A stretch of 64,000 nucleotides of DNA, taken from NCBI GenBank assembly GCA_021781795.1, contig JAJXWA010000004.1, positions 58,335 to 122,334 of the forward strand, written 5' to 3'. The translations under genes were made by a program, and so were the position numbers. This DNA is from Acidobacteriota bacterium (GTDB lineage Bacteria; Acidobacteriota; Terriglobia; Terriglobales; Acidobacteriaceae). Shown in pieces: positions 1 through 9,685 of the stretch (position 1 is its first letter; each line of letters opens with the position of its first letter). The notes below the pieces were generated by a model. That model had not been told where the DNA came from. It made no database searches and worked only from the letters and a program-made list of their open reading frames with translations.

Positions 1-169
1 TGCGTCGGTCGTCCGTGTCGCCGAAAGTGGAATCGCCACCCCTGAGGATCTGGCCCGGCTGAGATCAGCTGGCTTCGATGCATTTTTGATCGGAGAAAGT
101 CTAATGCGCCAGGGCGATCCGGGAGCAGCGCTGGAGACCTTACTGACCGGAGCAGGGGCAATACGATGA
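1..169 (+). CDS. trpC: Indole-3-glycerol phosphate synthase, C-terminal fragment (cut by window edge)
   Basis: Only the last 55 codons are in the window, read from base 2 to the TGA at 167-169. The tail has the family's closing barrel strands: [11 protein letters not shown] (strand beta-7 with the phosphate-binding Ser-Gly) followed by FLIGESLMR (strand beta-8). The enzyme closes the indole ring in tryptophan synthesis. The stop overlaps the next start as ATGA, and the next gene is trpF, the preceding pathway step, which supports both identity and translational coupling. The N-terminal part lies outside the window. Confidence 0.9.
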   Translation, partial: ASVVRVAESGIATPEDLARLRSAGFDAFLIGESLMRQGDPGAALETLLTGAGAIR

Positions 170-879
170 GCTTGTGGATTAAGATCTGCGGCACTACGTC
201 CGTTGAGGATGCGCTGTTGGCCTGCGAGGCCGGGGCGAGTGCTGTGGGTTTTGTGTTTGCCTCCAGTCCCCGGCAGGTGACTCCGGCCGAGGCCGCTGCC
301 ATCACGCAGCACTTGCCGGCTGAAGTGGAAAAGATTGGCGTTTTTGTCGATACGCCGCTGCAGGAGATTTATTCAGCGGTGCGCACGTGCGGTCTGACCG
401 GCGTGCAACTGCATTTTGAGGCGGGCCACGATATGCCCGCGCGCCTGCGCGAACTGCTTGGCCCATCCCTGCGCATCCTGCGCGTAGTTCACTTCAGTCC
501 GGCGGCGGCCCATCAGGTTTCGGTCATCGACCGAGATCCGCATGTAGATGCGGTCCTGGTGGACTCGCGCACCGGCGCCGCACCGGGCGGCACGGGAATC
601 CCTTTCGACTGGGAGGCTGCCCGCGTTTCTGTCTTTCAGAGCGAACACGGGCACAGACGGATCGCGGCAGGCGGGTTGAATCCGGAAAATGTCGCGGAGG
701 CTGTCGCCAAACTGCGCCCGTGGGGAGTGGACGCAGTCAGCGGAGTGGAGGCTGAGCCCGGCCGCAAAGACCGCTTCAAGCTACTGGAATTCATTCGCAA
801 CGCCCGCGCAACTGCGGATGCGCCGGAACTGGTAAAGCATGCGCAGTCGGAAACGCGGCAGACTCGCGCAACGCATTGA
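166..879 (+). CDS. trpF: Phosphoribosylanthranilate isomerase
   Basis: This enzyme isomerises N-(5-phosphoribosyl)anthranilate to CdRP in tryptophan synthesis. The N-terminus has the family motif KICG (residues 6-9) with catalytic Cys8, and the VLVDS segment supplies the catalytic acid Asp133. A phosphate-binding GGTG follows at 141-144, and a GGLNPENV turn lies near the C-terminus. The protein has 237 residues, about 30 longer than usual, because of a polar Thr/Arg-rich tail after residue 210. The start overlaps the trpC stop by 4 bp, so it is probably translated by coupling. Confidence 0.95.
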   Translation: MSLWIKICGTTSVEDALLACEAGASAVGFVFASSPRQVTPAEAAAITQHLPAEVEKIGVFVDTPLQEIYSAVRTCGLTGVQLHFEAGHDMPARLRELLGPSLRILRVVHFSPAAAHQVSVIDRDPHVDAVLVDSRTGAAPGGTGIPFDWEAARVSVFQSEHGHRRIAAGGLNPENVAEAVAKLRPWGVDAVSGVEAEPGRKDRFKLLEFIRNARATADAPELVKHAQSETRQTRATH

Positions 880-989
880 TTGCGGTGCAGTTGATTACGA
901 GCCTCTCAGCCCAACGAAGCAGGGTTGTCCGCGTGCGAGTAAACTGAAGAGTCATCCCCATGGAGAAAACCACAAGCAGGAGGCCATCT

Positions 990-2198
990 ATGGCGTCAGT
1001 TACCCTTCCAGCGGCTCCATCTGAAACCGAGCCGGGCCGCTTTGGCATCTACGGAGGGCGCTACGTCCCGGAGACCCTGATGGCCGCCCTGGTCGAGCTG
1101 GAGCAGGAATACGAGGCGGCAAAGAAGGATGCAAGCTTCCAGGCCGAGCTCGATGCGCTGCTGAAGGACTATGCGGGAAGGCCGACACCGCTGTACTTTG
1201 CGAAGCGGCTGAGCGAACAGCTCGGCGGGGCAAAGATTTACCTGAAGCGCGAGGACCTGCTGCACACGGGCGCCCACAAGATCAACAACGCACTGGGACA
1301 GGCGCTGCTCGCCCGGCGCATGGGCAAGAAGCGCATCATTGCGGAGACGGGCGCCGGCCAGCACGGCGTAGCCACGGCCACCGTATGCGCATTGCTCGGG
1401 CTGGAATGCGTCGTCTACATGGGCGAAGTGGACATGGCCCGCCAGGAGCTGAACGTGCTGCGCATGAGGCTTCTGGGTGCGGAGGTGCGCGGCGTCGGCG
1501 CGGGTTCGAAGACGCTGAAAGACGCGATCAGCGAGGCGATGCGTGACTGGGTCACGAACGTGCGCACAACCTACTATCTGCTGGGCAGCGCGCTGGGCGC
1601 ACATCCTTATCCAACGATGGTCAGGGATTTTCACCGCTGCATCAGCCGGGAGATGAAGGAGCAGATTCTTGAGAAAGAGGGACGGCTGCCCACGGCGATC
1701 ATCGCCTGCGTAGGCGGCGGCTCGAATGCTATCGGTGCGTTCTACGAGTTCATCCCTGAGCGCTCTGTTCGCCTGATTGGCGTAGAGGCAGGCGGGCGCG
1801 GCGGCGCTCTGGGTGAGCACGCCGCGCGTTTTCATGGTGGGGTCCCCGGCGTGCTGCAGGGCACCTTCTCCTACGTGCTGCAGGATGAGGACGGCCAGAT
1901 TGCCTCGACGCATTCCGTGTCGGCGGGTCTGGACTACGCATCGATCGGTCCGGAGCACGCGGCGCTGCATGACGCGGGGCGCGCCGAGTATGTCTCACAA
2001 GACGATACTGCGACCTTGGATGCCGTCGTGAGACTGGCGCGGACTGAAGGCATTTTGCCGGCTCTGGAGAGCGCACACGCGGTGGCCGAGGCGATTCGCA
2101 TTGCGCCAACGATGCCCGCGCATGACATACTGGTAGTGAACCTCTCCGGACGCGGCGATAAGGATATGGGCATCCTGGCCCATGAACTGAAGCTCTAG
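990..2198 (+). CDS. trpB: Tryptophan synthase beta chain
   Basis: The PLP-dependent beta subunit condenses indole with serine. The motif HTGAHKINN places the PLP lysine at Lys97, and the phosphate-cradling GGGSNA is present further on. I chose ATG 990 because an AGGAGG Shine-Dalgarno at 978-983 sits 6 nt upstream and the resulting 402 residues fit the family. An in-frame ATG at 960 would add 10 residues but has no comparable ribosome-binding site. It lies 110 bp after trpF and 22 bp before trpA, its partner in the alpha2-beta2 channelling complex. Confidence 0.97.
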   Translation: MASVTLPAAPSETEPGRFGIYGGRYVPETLMAALVELEQEYEAAKKDASFQAELDALLKDYAGRPTPLYFAKRLSEQLGGAKIYLKREDLLHTGAHKINNALGQALLARRMGKKRIIAETGAGQHGVATATVCALLGLECVVYMGEVDMARQELNVLRMRLLGAEVRGVGAGSKTLKDAISEAMRDWVTNVRTTYYLLGSALGAHPYPTMVRDFHRCISREMKEQILEKEGRLPTAIIACVGGGSNAIGAFYEFIPERSVRLIGVEAGGRGGALGEHAARFHGGVPGVLQGTFSYVLQDEDGQIASTHSVSAGLDYASIGPEHAALHDAGRAEYVSQDDTATLDAVVRLARTEGILPALESAHAVAEAIRIAPTMPAHDILVVNLSGRGDKDMGILAHELKL

Positions 2199-2220
2199 CG
2201 AGCGGTTCGATACGATTCCG

Positions 2221-3003
2221 ATGGCGATTCACTTCCAACACAGACCCGGGCTCGTGGTGTATCTGACGGCGGGGGACCCCAGCCTGGACGCCACGCGCGC
2301 GATCGCGATTGAGGCGATTGACGCCGGCGCGGATGTGATTGAACTGGGCGTGCCCTTCAGCGATCCACTCGCCGATGGCCCGGTGATTCAGCGCGCCAGC
2401 GAGCGCGCCCTGGCAAGGGGCACGCGACTGAAAGACGTCATCGCTCTGGCCCGCGAGATTCGAGCGGCGCGGCCAGCGGCAGGACTCATCCTCTTCAGCT
2501 ACTTCAATCCAATTTTGCGCCACGGGCTTGCTAGCTTTGCAGACGATGCCGCAGCGGCTGGCGCAGACGGCGTCCTCGTGACGGATCTGATCATCGAAGA
2601 GGCAAAGGATTATCTGGCGCAGATGGACCGTGTCGGACTTGCGCCGGTCTTTCTGGCTGCGCCCACCAGTCCCGATGCGCGCCTGCAGGCCATTGCGGAG
2701 CACAGCAAGGGATTTGTTTACGCAATTTCGCGCACTGGCATCACCGGCAAGCAGGTCAGCCTGACCGCGGATGCAGCGGCGCTGGTCGCGCGGATTCGGC
2801 GATGGACTGGGCTGCCCATCGCCGTCGGGTTTGGCATCTCCAGCGCGGAACATGTTGCCGAGGTCGGCGAGTTCGCGGATGCGGCGGTGATTGGCAGCGC
2901 GATCGTCGAGTTGATCGAGCGGTCGGAACCCGAAGCATCGCCCGGCGCGGTTGCCCGATTTATCAAGGGCCTGCGGCTGCAACCTGCGGCACTGGCCCGT
3001 TAA
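2221..3003 (+). CDS. trpA: Tryptophan synthase alpha chain
   Basis: The TIM-barrel alpha subunit cleaves indole-3-glycerol phosphate to indole and glyceraldehyde 3-phosphate. The signature ELGVPFSDPLADGP is present at 41-54 and supplies both catalytic acids, Glu41 and Asp52 (E49 and D60 of the Salmonella enzyme). The phosphate-binding VGFGIS lies near residue 202. At 260 residues it has typical length. It follows trpB by 22 bp, so both subunits are probably made from one message. Confidence 0.97.
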   Translation: MAIHFQHRPGLVVYLTAGDPSLDATRAIAIEAIDAGADVIELGVPFSDPLADGPVIQRASERALARGTRLKDVIALAREIRAARPAAGLILFSYFNPILRHGLASFADDAAAAGADGVLVTDLIIEEAKDYLAQMDRVGLAPVFLAAPTSPDARLQAIAEHSKGFVYAISRTGITGKQVSLTADAAALVARIRRWTGLPIAVGFGISSAEHVAEVGEFADAAVIGSAIVELIERSEPEASPGAVARFIKGLRLQPAALAR

Positions 3004-3125
3004 GAAAGCACCCGGTTGGGCGGCGCTTGCGCCGCACAGATGCACTCAACTTTAGCTCCAATGCAGTCAGGACTCGCCTACCCAAAGTACCCCTGGCGAG
3101 CCGCGACACGCACCATGAGGATGCA

Positions 3126-3463
3126 ATGACGCTGGAAGAACTGCGAAAAAAGATCGATGAACTGGACCGCCAGCTTGTGGAACTGCTGAGCGAGCGGGCA
3201 CGCGCAGCGCAGATGATTGGACACTTGAAGGTATCCACATCCCTGCCGGTGTATGAGCCGGCGCGCGAGAAGACGATCTATGCCAACGTGCGCGCGGCCA
3301 ACAAAGGCCCGCTGCCGGACATCGAATTGACGCACATTTACGAGCGCATTATCGACGTGATGCGGGCGCTGCAGAGGAACGAGTTGGCGTCAGAGAAACA
3401 CGCCCAGGCGACAGCGCAGGGCCAAGGCACAGGCGCAGAAGCGCCCGAGACAGGGAAGAAGCA

Positions 3464-3467
<4 letters not shown>
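3126..3467 (+). CDS. aroQ: Chorismate mutase, AroQ class, monofunctional
   Basis: This small all-helical enzyme converts chorismate to prephenate, the branch point to Phe and Tyr. The residues match the E. coli P-protein mutase domain: Arg7 (R11), Arg24 (R28), Lys35 (K39) and Arg47-Glu48 (R51-E52). Core helices cover about residues 1-88, and residues 89-113 form a Gln/Ala/Gly-rich tail that looks disordered. The ATG is preceded by GAGGATGC. Its stop overlaps the DAHP synthase start (ATGA, 3464-3467), so the two proteins are likely made together and may form a complex, as known for other AroQ/DAHPS pairs. Confidence 0.9.
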
Positions 3468-4480
<1,013 letters not shown>

Positions 4481-4501
4481 GAGGGAGCAAAGAGCCTCAG
4501 G

Positions 4502-5362
4502 ATGATTGAGCGCATCGCTATTCTCGGCACGGGCCTGCTGGGCGCATCCACAGGCCTGGCGCTGCGCGCCTCGGGATTCCAGGGATCGATTACCGGGTGG
4601 AACCGTAGCTCGGAACAGGCGGATGTGGCTCTGCAAATGGGCGCCATCGACTTCATCGCGACCGAGCCGCTGGCGATGGCGCGGTCATGCCAGGTGATGG
4701 TTCTGGCCACACCGGTGCTGGCTGTTCTGGACTGGATGGAACAGCTGGCCAACGTGATGGGGCCAGATCAGCTCTTGACCGATGTAGGCAGCACCAAAGC
4801 CATGATCTCTGCAGCCGCAAAACGCCACTTCAATCGCGCGGGCCGTGCCGCGTTTCTCCCCGGTCACCCGATGGCGGGAAAAGAGCGCGGGGGCGCAGCT
4901 CTTGCAGATTCCGATCTGTACCGCGATGCAGTCTGGCTGTTCACGGACAATCCCGACTGGCAGCGATCGGCGCAGGCAAGCCAGTTCGTTACTGAGTGGC
5001 GCGCATGGGTGGAAAAGATGGGAGCTCGCGTCATCGACCTGGACGCCGAGAAGCACGACGAACTTGTTGCATGGGTCAGCCACCTGCCCCAGTTCCTCTC
5101 GACGGCCCTCTGCACGGTCCTCGAAGACCAGGTTGGAGATACCCCCGAGCTGAAGCAGGTCGGAGGTCGTGGATTGCGTGAGATGACTCGGCTGGGCGCG
5201 AGTCCATTTTCCATGTGGCGCGACATCGCGCACACCAACTCGGATGCGATCGCCGGAACGCTTCTTGCTCTTGAGCAGAAGCTGGCGCACATGCGTGAGA
5301 ATCTTCGCACACCCGAGTTGCGCGATGAGTTTGAGAAGGCGAACCGGTTTCGTCGAAGCTGA
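4502..5362 (+). CDS. tyrA: Prephenate dehydrogenase (TyrA family)
   Basis: An NAD(P)-dependent enzyme that oxidatively decarboxylates prephenate (or arogenate) on the route to tyrosine. A Rossmann GTGLLGAS lies at residues 9-16, GHPMAGKE and SHLPQFLSTAL carry the conserved catalytic and substrate histidines, and the all-helical dimer domain follows. At 286 residues it has no C-terminal ACT domain. The sequence alone does not decide between prephenate and arogenate as substrate. It is the last gene of the aromatic block. Its stop lies 3 bp from the stop of the convergent PIN-domain gene. Confidence 0.92.
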   Translation: MIERIAILGTGLLGASTGLALRASGFQGSITGWNRSSEQADVALQMGAIDFIATEPLAMARSCQVMVLATPVLAVLDWMEQLANVMGPDQLLTDVGSTKAMISAAAKRHFNRAGRAAFLPGHPMAGKERGGAALADSDLYRDAVWLFTDNPDWQRSAQASQFVTEWRAWVEKMGARVIDLDAEKHDELVAWVSHLPQFLSTALCTVLEDQVGDTPELKQVGGRGLREMTRLGASPFSMWRDIAHTNSDAIAGTLLALEQKLAHMRENLRTPELRDEFEKANRFRRS

Positions 5363-5365
5363 CCG

Positions 5366-5833
5366 TCAGCCTGCGTGCGCAGCTTCCTCTTCTACGGGAT
5401 TCAGTGTTTTGAAGCCCTCGCCTCGCGCTGCCTCAAGCATGCGATCGGAAGCCGACACGAAGGTGATCTCAACACCTTCAAACATCTCTCGCGCCACGAT
5501 TGCGGCTGCGACCTGCACGGCGTCAATCCAGTGCAGCTCTGCACGGTCGAGCACATGCCTTGCGGTATCGAGTACGGATGGATTCAGTGGCTGCTGGACG
5601 AAGCGCGTCGATTCTGCGCGGAGGATTTCGCAAGCCTGCGCAGCATCTGTTGCAGCGATAAGCCCGGCGCGTTCCCGCTTGCGGATACCCGCGTAGACTT
5701 CCAGGGGCGTGGAGGCCGCAATGAACTTGCGATTATCTTCCAGCGACTCCGCAAGGCGAATCATGGCGCTCGTGCCTGGCTCATGAACGAAGAGACGGAA
5801 GAAGGCCGTCAGCTCGAAGAAGTAGCAAGTCAC
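5366..5833 (-). CDS. PIN-domain protein, VapC-like putative ribonuclease toxin
   Basis: A 155-residue PIN-like fold. The expected acidic residues line up as Glu7, Glu45, Asp104 and Asp130 (HWIDAVQVA and SASDRML contexts), with the EPGT turn typical of VapC-type proteins at 18-21. The first position is Glu instead of the usual Asp, which could weaken or alter metal binding. The start is GTG and overlaps the upstream stop as GTGA (5830-5833), the tight coupling typical of toxin-antitoxin pairs. The upstream partner is 238 residues, far larger than normal VapB antitoxins, so the toxin role is an inference. Confidence 0.7.
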   Translation of the reverse strand: MTCYFFELTAFFRLFVHEPGTSAMIRLAESLEDNRKFIAASTPLEVYAGIRKRERAGLIAATDAAQACEILRAESTRFVQQPLNPSVLDTARHVLDRAELHWIDAVQVAAAIVAREMFEGVEITFVSASDRMLEAARGEGFKTLNPVEEEAAHAG

Positions 5834-6546
5834 TCGTTGCCTCGACCCTCTTGAATGGTCTCTTCGATGTTTCCACTTCCCTGCTCGACCGGCTGAAAGC
5901 GATGACCTTCTTCTACGATCGGGGTATCGGAGCGATTCAGTCGGATCGTCGTGGTCGGGTAGGCAGGCGTCTTTGGATTGGCGATCTTGCTCGTCAGCAC
6001 GACGCCGCGCTGAATGGCCTCAGCCAGCACAATCTGCCGCGACTCTGAACTGCGATTCCAGCGAAAGGTCTTCCTCGGTAGAAATGAGTCGCGGAACCAC
6101 TTGAGAGCGATGAATGCGTGTCCTCCGCGCTCCGCCTCAGCCAGCGCCGCACACAACTCCTTGACGCGCACATCCATGTCGCCGGCAAAGGCGGCTTCGT
6201 GACCGCCTTCGTCATTGGCATTTTGCTCCCGCAACCCTTTGAAGGCCCGGACCACACGATGCGCCGGCGCGCCTTCCTCAACCTGTTCGAAGTAGATGCG
6301 AATCTCGTCCTCTTCGGGAATCCAGGAGTCAGCAGAAGCGTTACGGCGCTTGCTGCGTCCATTTTCGCTGCAGAGCTCCACCACGGCCTGATACCCCTCG
6401 GGGGCGAGAAAGTGCAGGGCGCGCACGAGGCCTGGATCCTGAGAAAATGCCAGTTCTCCGAGCGCTTCTTCAATAATCTCTTCTGCTTCAGGAATGCTAA
6501 GGTTGGTCACATCTACGACGCTCTGTACAGATTTTGTTGATTTCAT
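5830..6546 (-). CDS. Uncharacterised protein paired with the PIN-domain gene
   Basis: A 238-residue soluble protein of unknown family. The ATG at 6546 is preceded by GAGAAGG, which favours it over an in-frame start 37 codons upstream. The N-terminal 60 residues are acidic and helical (VDVTNLSIPEAEEIIEEAL). The centre is charged. A segment around residues 145-205 (FIALKWFRDSF, then RTF/RWNRS and a TTTIRLNRS strand) could be a small winged-helix or LOTUS-like fold, but this is only a pattern impression. It precedes and overlaps the PIN gene by 4 bp, which suggests a partner or antitoxin role. Confidence 0.6.
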   Translation of the reverse strand: MKSTKSVQSVVDVTNLSIPEAEEIIEEALGELAFSQDPGLVRALHFLAPEGYQAVVELCSENGRSKRRNASADSWIPEEDEIRIYFEQVEEGAPAHRVVRAFKGLREQNANDEGGHEAAFAGDMDVRVKELCAALAEAERGGHAFIALKWFRDSFLPRKTFRWNRSSESRQIVLAEAIQRGVVLTSKIANPKTPAYPTTTIRLNRSDTPIVEEGHRFQPVEQGSGNIEETIQEGRGNE

Positions 6547-6938
6547 GGTGCCTTCTCCGAACCGCTCTATAGGAGCTCCTGTAATTTGCACTCCATGCCA
6601 AGGCTGACCTTTGTGCGGATACTCGACTGTCAGAAAGAACGTGCTTAATAGTTGCAAACCAACGCGTTAGGGATCGATTCAGAGAGCCTAAATAAATCCT
6701 GCATGTTATTGAGCACGGGCCGGTCGGGGCACCAGCACCATGCGCTATGAGATAAATTCCCAGAATCTCGTTTTTTGAATTCAGGTTGCCCAGGTCACGC
6801 CCAAGCTAGCAACCAGTGTAAACGAAAAGAGCGGCTTATGAGGCTTGAGCGCACCGGATTCGTAACCCCCGGGCGAGAGAGCCACAGCCTGGGGTGAAAT
6901 GAGGTCACGAACCAGAGCTCCCAGCGGCGTTCAGTTCG
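6547..6938. other. Intergenic region between the PIN-pair promoter side and the large secreted protein gene
   Basis: About 390 bp without a supportable ORF. It must hold the minus-strand promoter of the PIN-domain pair and whatever lies upstream of the gene at 6951. It is noticeably more AT-rich than its surroundings at 6640-6790. I see no tRNA, terminator hairpin or repeat here. Confidence 0.5.
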
Positions 6939-6944
6939 TACAAT
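6939..6944 (+). promoter_or_regulatory. -10 box abutting the start codon (candidate leaderless mRNA)
   Basis: TACAAT (5 of 6 matches to TATAAT) ends only 6 nt before ATG 6951, so the expected transcription start falls on or next to the initiation codon. No Shine-Dalgarno precedes that ATG. No clear -35 is visible 16-18 bp upstream. Confidence 0.45.
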
Positions 6945-6950
6945 ATAAGT

Positions 6951-9512
6951 ATGCGTCGCGGATTTGCCCTCGCGTTCCTGGCCCTCTTCCTCTCATCGAG
7001 TCTCCCTACGTTCTCCCAGGCATTCGACCTGACCGGCCCCAAGGTGGACGTCCACGTGAAACGCGGCGAGGTCACGTTGCCGATTGGCGAGGTGCCGAAC
7101 CTTCTGCCGGGAGATCGAATCTGGGTGCATCCAGATCTGCCGGCCAGCCAATCAGCGCGGTTCGTGTTGGTCGTAGCCTTTTTGCGTGGCGCAACGAATC
7201 CGCCGCCGCCCGCCTGGTTCACCCGTGTGGAAACCTGGACGCGTCAGGCCCGCGAAGAGGGCGTTTTCGTTACGGTGCCCCAGGAAGCCCAGCAGGCTAT
7301 CCTGTTTCTCGCGCCTGAGACCAGCGGCGATTTCACCACGTTGCGCAATACGGTGAGGGGCAGGCCAGGCACGTTTGTCCGCGCCACCCAGGACCTGCAG
7401 GCCGCAAGCTGGGATCGCATGCGGCTGAACGCCTTCCTTAATGAAGTGAAGACGACTTCGCAAACCGATCCCAAATCGCTCAAGGAGCGCGTGGAAGTCT
7501 CTGCGCGGAGCCTCGGCATCAAGGTCAATCAGGACTGCTTCCTGAAGCCCGCGGATCAGCAGGCATCGTGCCTCTCGCAGCACACGGAAGGACTGGTGCT
7601 CGATGATGCCGGCACGCAGTCGCGCGTGGCCCAGATCGCCAACGGCTCAACTGCAGACCTGATGAATCAGCTCAGCTATTCGCAGGCAGCCGGGGCGGGC
7701 GCCTACAGTCCCTACGTCGGCGCCATTGTGGACACCGTCAAGATTCTCTCTTCGCTGCACACCGCTCACTATCAATACATCCCCGCGCTTGCGTTGCCGG
7801 CCGACGATACGCTGAATCTTCGCTTGAGCGTACCGCCTTCGTTCCGTGATCCCAAATCGGTGGTGATCGTCGCACTGCCGCCAGTCGCTCCCACTCAAAT
7901 GCCGCCGCTGCACCCGGTTGACCCCGCCGCCCAGTTCTGCGCTCAAAAGCCCGGGCTCGTGCTGACGGCCGACGGCGCGCCTCTCGTTCTCGCAAGCCAG
8001 ATGGCCCACGACCTGAAGCTGCACATCGAGACACCGCATGGGCCCATCGATCTGCCTCTCACGGCGGATGGCGCGCAGGGAGGGCTTGTTCTGGATGGCG
8101 TTCCGCATTCCTTGCCGCCCGGCAATCTGACCGGAGTGGTGCGCGGCAAGTGGGGCTTTGACGATTGGGAAGGACCGCGCTACAACCTGCACTCAGCAGA
8201 GCCCGGTAACTGGACCGTCTCGATAGATGATCAATCCGCTCTTGTTGTCGGGCGTACGGACACGCTGCACATCCAGGGCGACAGCACACTGTGCGTGGAG
8301 AAGATTGATCAGTTGCTGCCGAATGATCAGACGCAAAGCCTTACGTGGAAGTCTCCGAAGCCGGAGACGCTGGAGATTACAGTGCCTCTCAAGAACGCGT
8401 CGCCTGGCACCGTCACACTTCAGGTCCACCAGTATGGCCTCAACCATCCCGACATGCTTCCTCTGCAGGCTTATGCGGAGGCGGCCTCGCTGGAGCATCT
8501 CTCACTCAGCGCGGGAGACAACACCGGCATTCTCACGGGGACACGCCTCGACGAAGTTGCGCAGATTTCCATGGATGGAATTCGCTGGTCGCCGGATGGC
8601 CTGCATCGCGTGGAGAACGCAGACAGGCTGACGGTAAATGCAGACAGCTCGACCGCCGGACTCGAACCGGAAAAGGCCTATACGGCGAGCGTTCGACTGC
8701 GCGATGGACGCACGTTGCAGGTGCCGGTCCACGTGGCGGCTCCTCGTCCTCAGATTGTTCTGCTCAGCAAAGGCGCGCAGGATGAAGCGACCGCAACAGA
8801 ATCTCCGGTCCAGCTTGCGAGCGCCGACGACTTGCCCGTGGACCGCAGGATTGTGTTCTTTGTGCGATCACAAACGCCGGTGAATTTCCCGAGAGACGAA
8901 AAGATCGAAGTCGCAGCCGCGGACGACAGCTTCCATACCGTGCTTTCGCTGGCGGATGGCAGCCTGATGCTGGAGGACCAGAAGACAGCGCTCGGCGTCA
9001 TCAAGCCGCTGGCCCGCTTTGGCTCGTCGGCTTTTGGGCCGATACGGATTCGCGCCATCTCCGGCGAAGGCGTCACCGGCGACTGGATGCCTCTTGGCAC
9101 GCTGGTCCGCATGCCAAGCTTTACCGAACTCAAGTGCCCGCGGATGCAGTCGAAGCCGTGCCTGCTCTCTGGAAGCAATCTGTTCCTTGCTGCGTCCTTC
9201 TCCGCCACGCAGGATTTCCAAAGCGAGACGGATGTACCCGCCGACTTTACCGGGACGCAGTTCAGCATTCCCCATCCCGCAAATGGAACCCTTTACCTGC
9301 GGCTGCGCGATGATTCGGCTACGGTGCAGACGCTGGCCATGACCGTGGAGCCTCTTGCGCCGGCGGTGCAGTCCTCCGGTGTCAAGGCGCCGGTGGAAGC
9401 GTCGAAATCGCCAGCCTCCGATGCGACCCCATCGGCGACACCGATAAAAGAAGCCCCGCCCGCCTCCGGCACGGCGACTGTGAGACCGACGTCGTCTGCT
9501 GCGCAGCCCTGA
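6951..9512 (+). CDS. Large secreted protein of unknown function
   Basis: An 853-residue exported protein. It starts with a classical Sec signal peptide (MRRG, then a Leu/Ala/Phe-rich core, likely cut after residue 24). No catalytic motif is recognisable. The N-terminal third mixes helices and strands. The middle (about 290-650) is dominated by beta-rich stretches with repeated DGxPxxLPxGNLxG and LTGTRLDEV-like turns, compatible with Ig- or IPT-like modules. The last 60 residues are a Pro/Ala/Ser/Thr-rich low-complexity tail. It contains two CxxxxxxxC spacings that may form disulphides in the periplasm. A lineage-specific envelope protein is my best guess. Confidence 0.75.
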   Translation: MRRGFALAFLALFLSSSLPTFSQAFDLTGPKVDVHVKRGEVTLPIGEVPNLLPGDRIWVHPDLPASQSARFVLVVAFLRGATNPPPPAWFTRVETWTRQAREEGVFVTVPQEAQQAILFLAPETSGDFTTLRNTVRGRPGTFVRATQDLQAASWDRMRLNAFLNEVKTTSQTDPKSLKERVEVSARSLGIKVNQDCFLKPADQQASCLSQHTEGLVLDDAGTQSRVAQIANGSTADLMNQLSYSQAAGAGAYSPYVGAIVDTVKILSSLHTAHYQYIPALALPADDTLNLRLSVPPSFRDPKSVVIVALPPVAPTQMPPLHPVDPAAQFCAQKPGLVLTADGAPLVLASQMAHDLKLHIETPHGPIDLPLTADGAQGGLVLDGVPHSLPPGNLTGVVRGKWGFDDWEGPRYNLHSAEPGNWTVSIDDQSALVVGRTDTLHIQGDSTLCVEKIDQLLPNDQTQSLTWKSPKPETLEITVPLKNASPGTVTLQVHQYGLNHPDMLPLQAYAEAASLEHLSLSAGDNTGILTGTRLDEVAQISMDGIRWSPDGLHRVENADRLTVNADSSTAGLEPEKAYTASVRLRDGRTLQVPVHVAAPRPQIVLLSKGAQDEATATESPVQLASADDLPVDRRIVFFVRSQTPVNFPRDEKIEVAAADDSFHTVLSLADGSLMLEDQKTALGVIKPLARFGSSAFGPIRIRAISGEGVTGDWMPLGTLVRMPSFTELKCPRMQSKPCLLSGSNLFLAASFSATQDFQSETDVPADFTGTQFSIPHPANGTLYLRLRDDSATVQTLAMTVEPLAPAVQSSGVKAPVEASKSPASDATPSATPIKEAPPASGTATVRPTSSAAQP

Positions 9513-9685
9513 AGCGCTTGCGGTCAGAATAAGAGTTTGTCCGTGACATAACCCTATGGCATGTAAGGCTTTGCTGGCGCGTCATTAAAAATCTCTCCTC
9601 TTTAAATCCAATATCTGTCCAGACTCGTTCCTTGCCTGTACGCCGATTTTGGTGTGCCCAAACAGGCAAAGAAGGAGGCAACATT

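Noticed and set aside
1750..3045. Minus-strand ORF (431 codons) over trpB-trpA
   Set aside because: It is antisense to two well-conserved enzymes and has no domain pattern.
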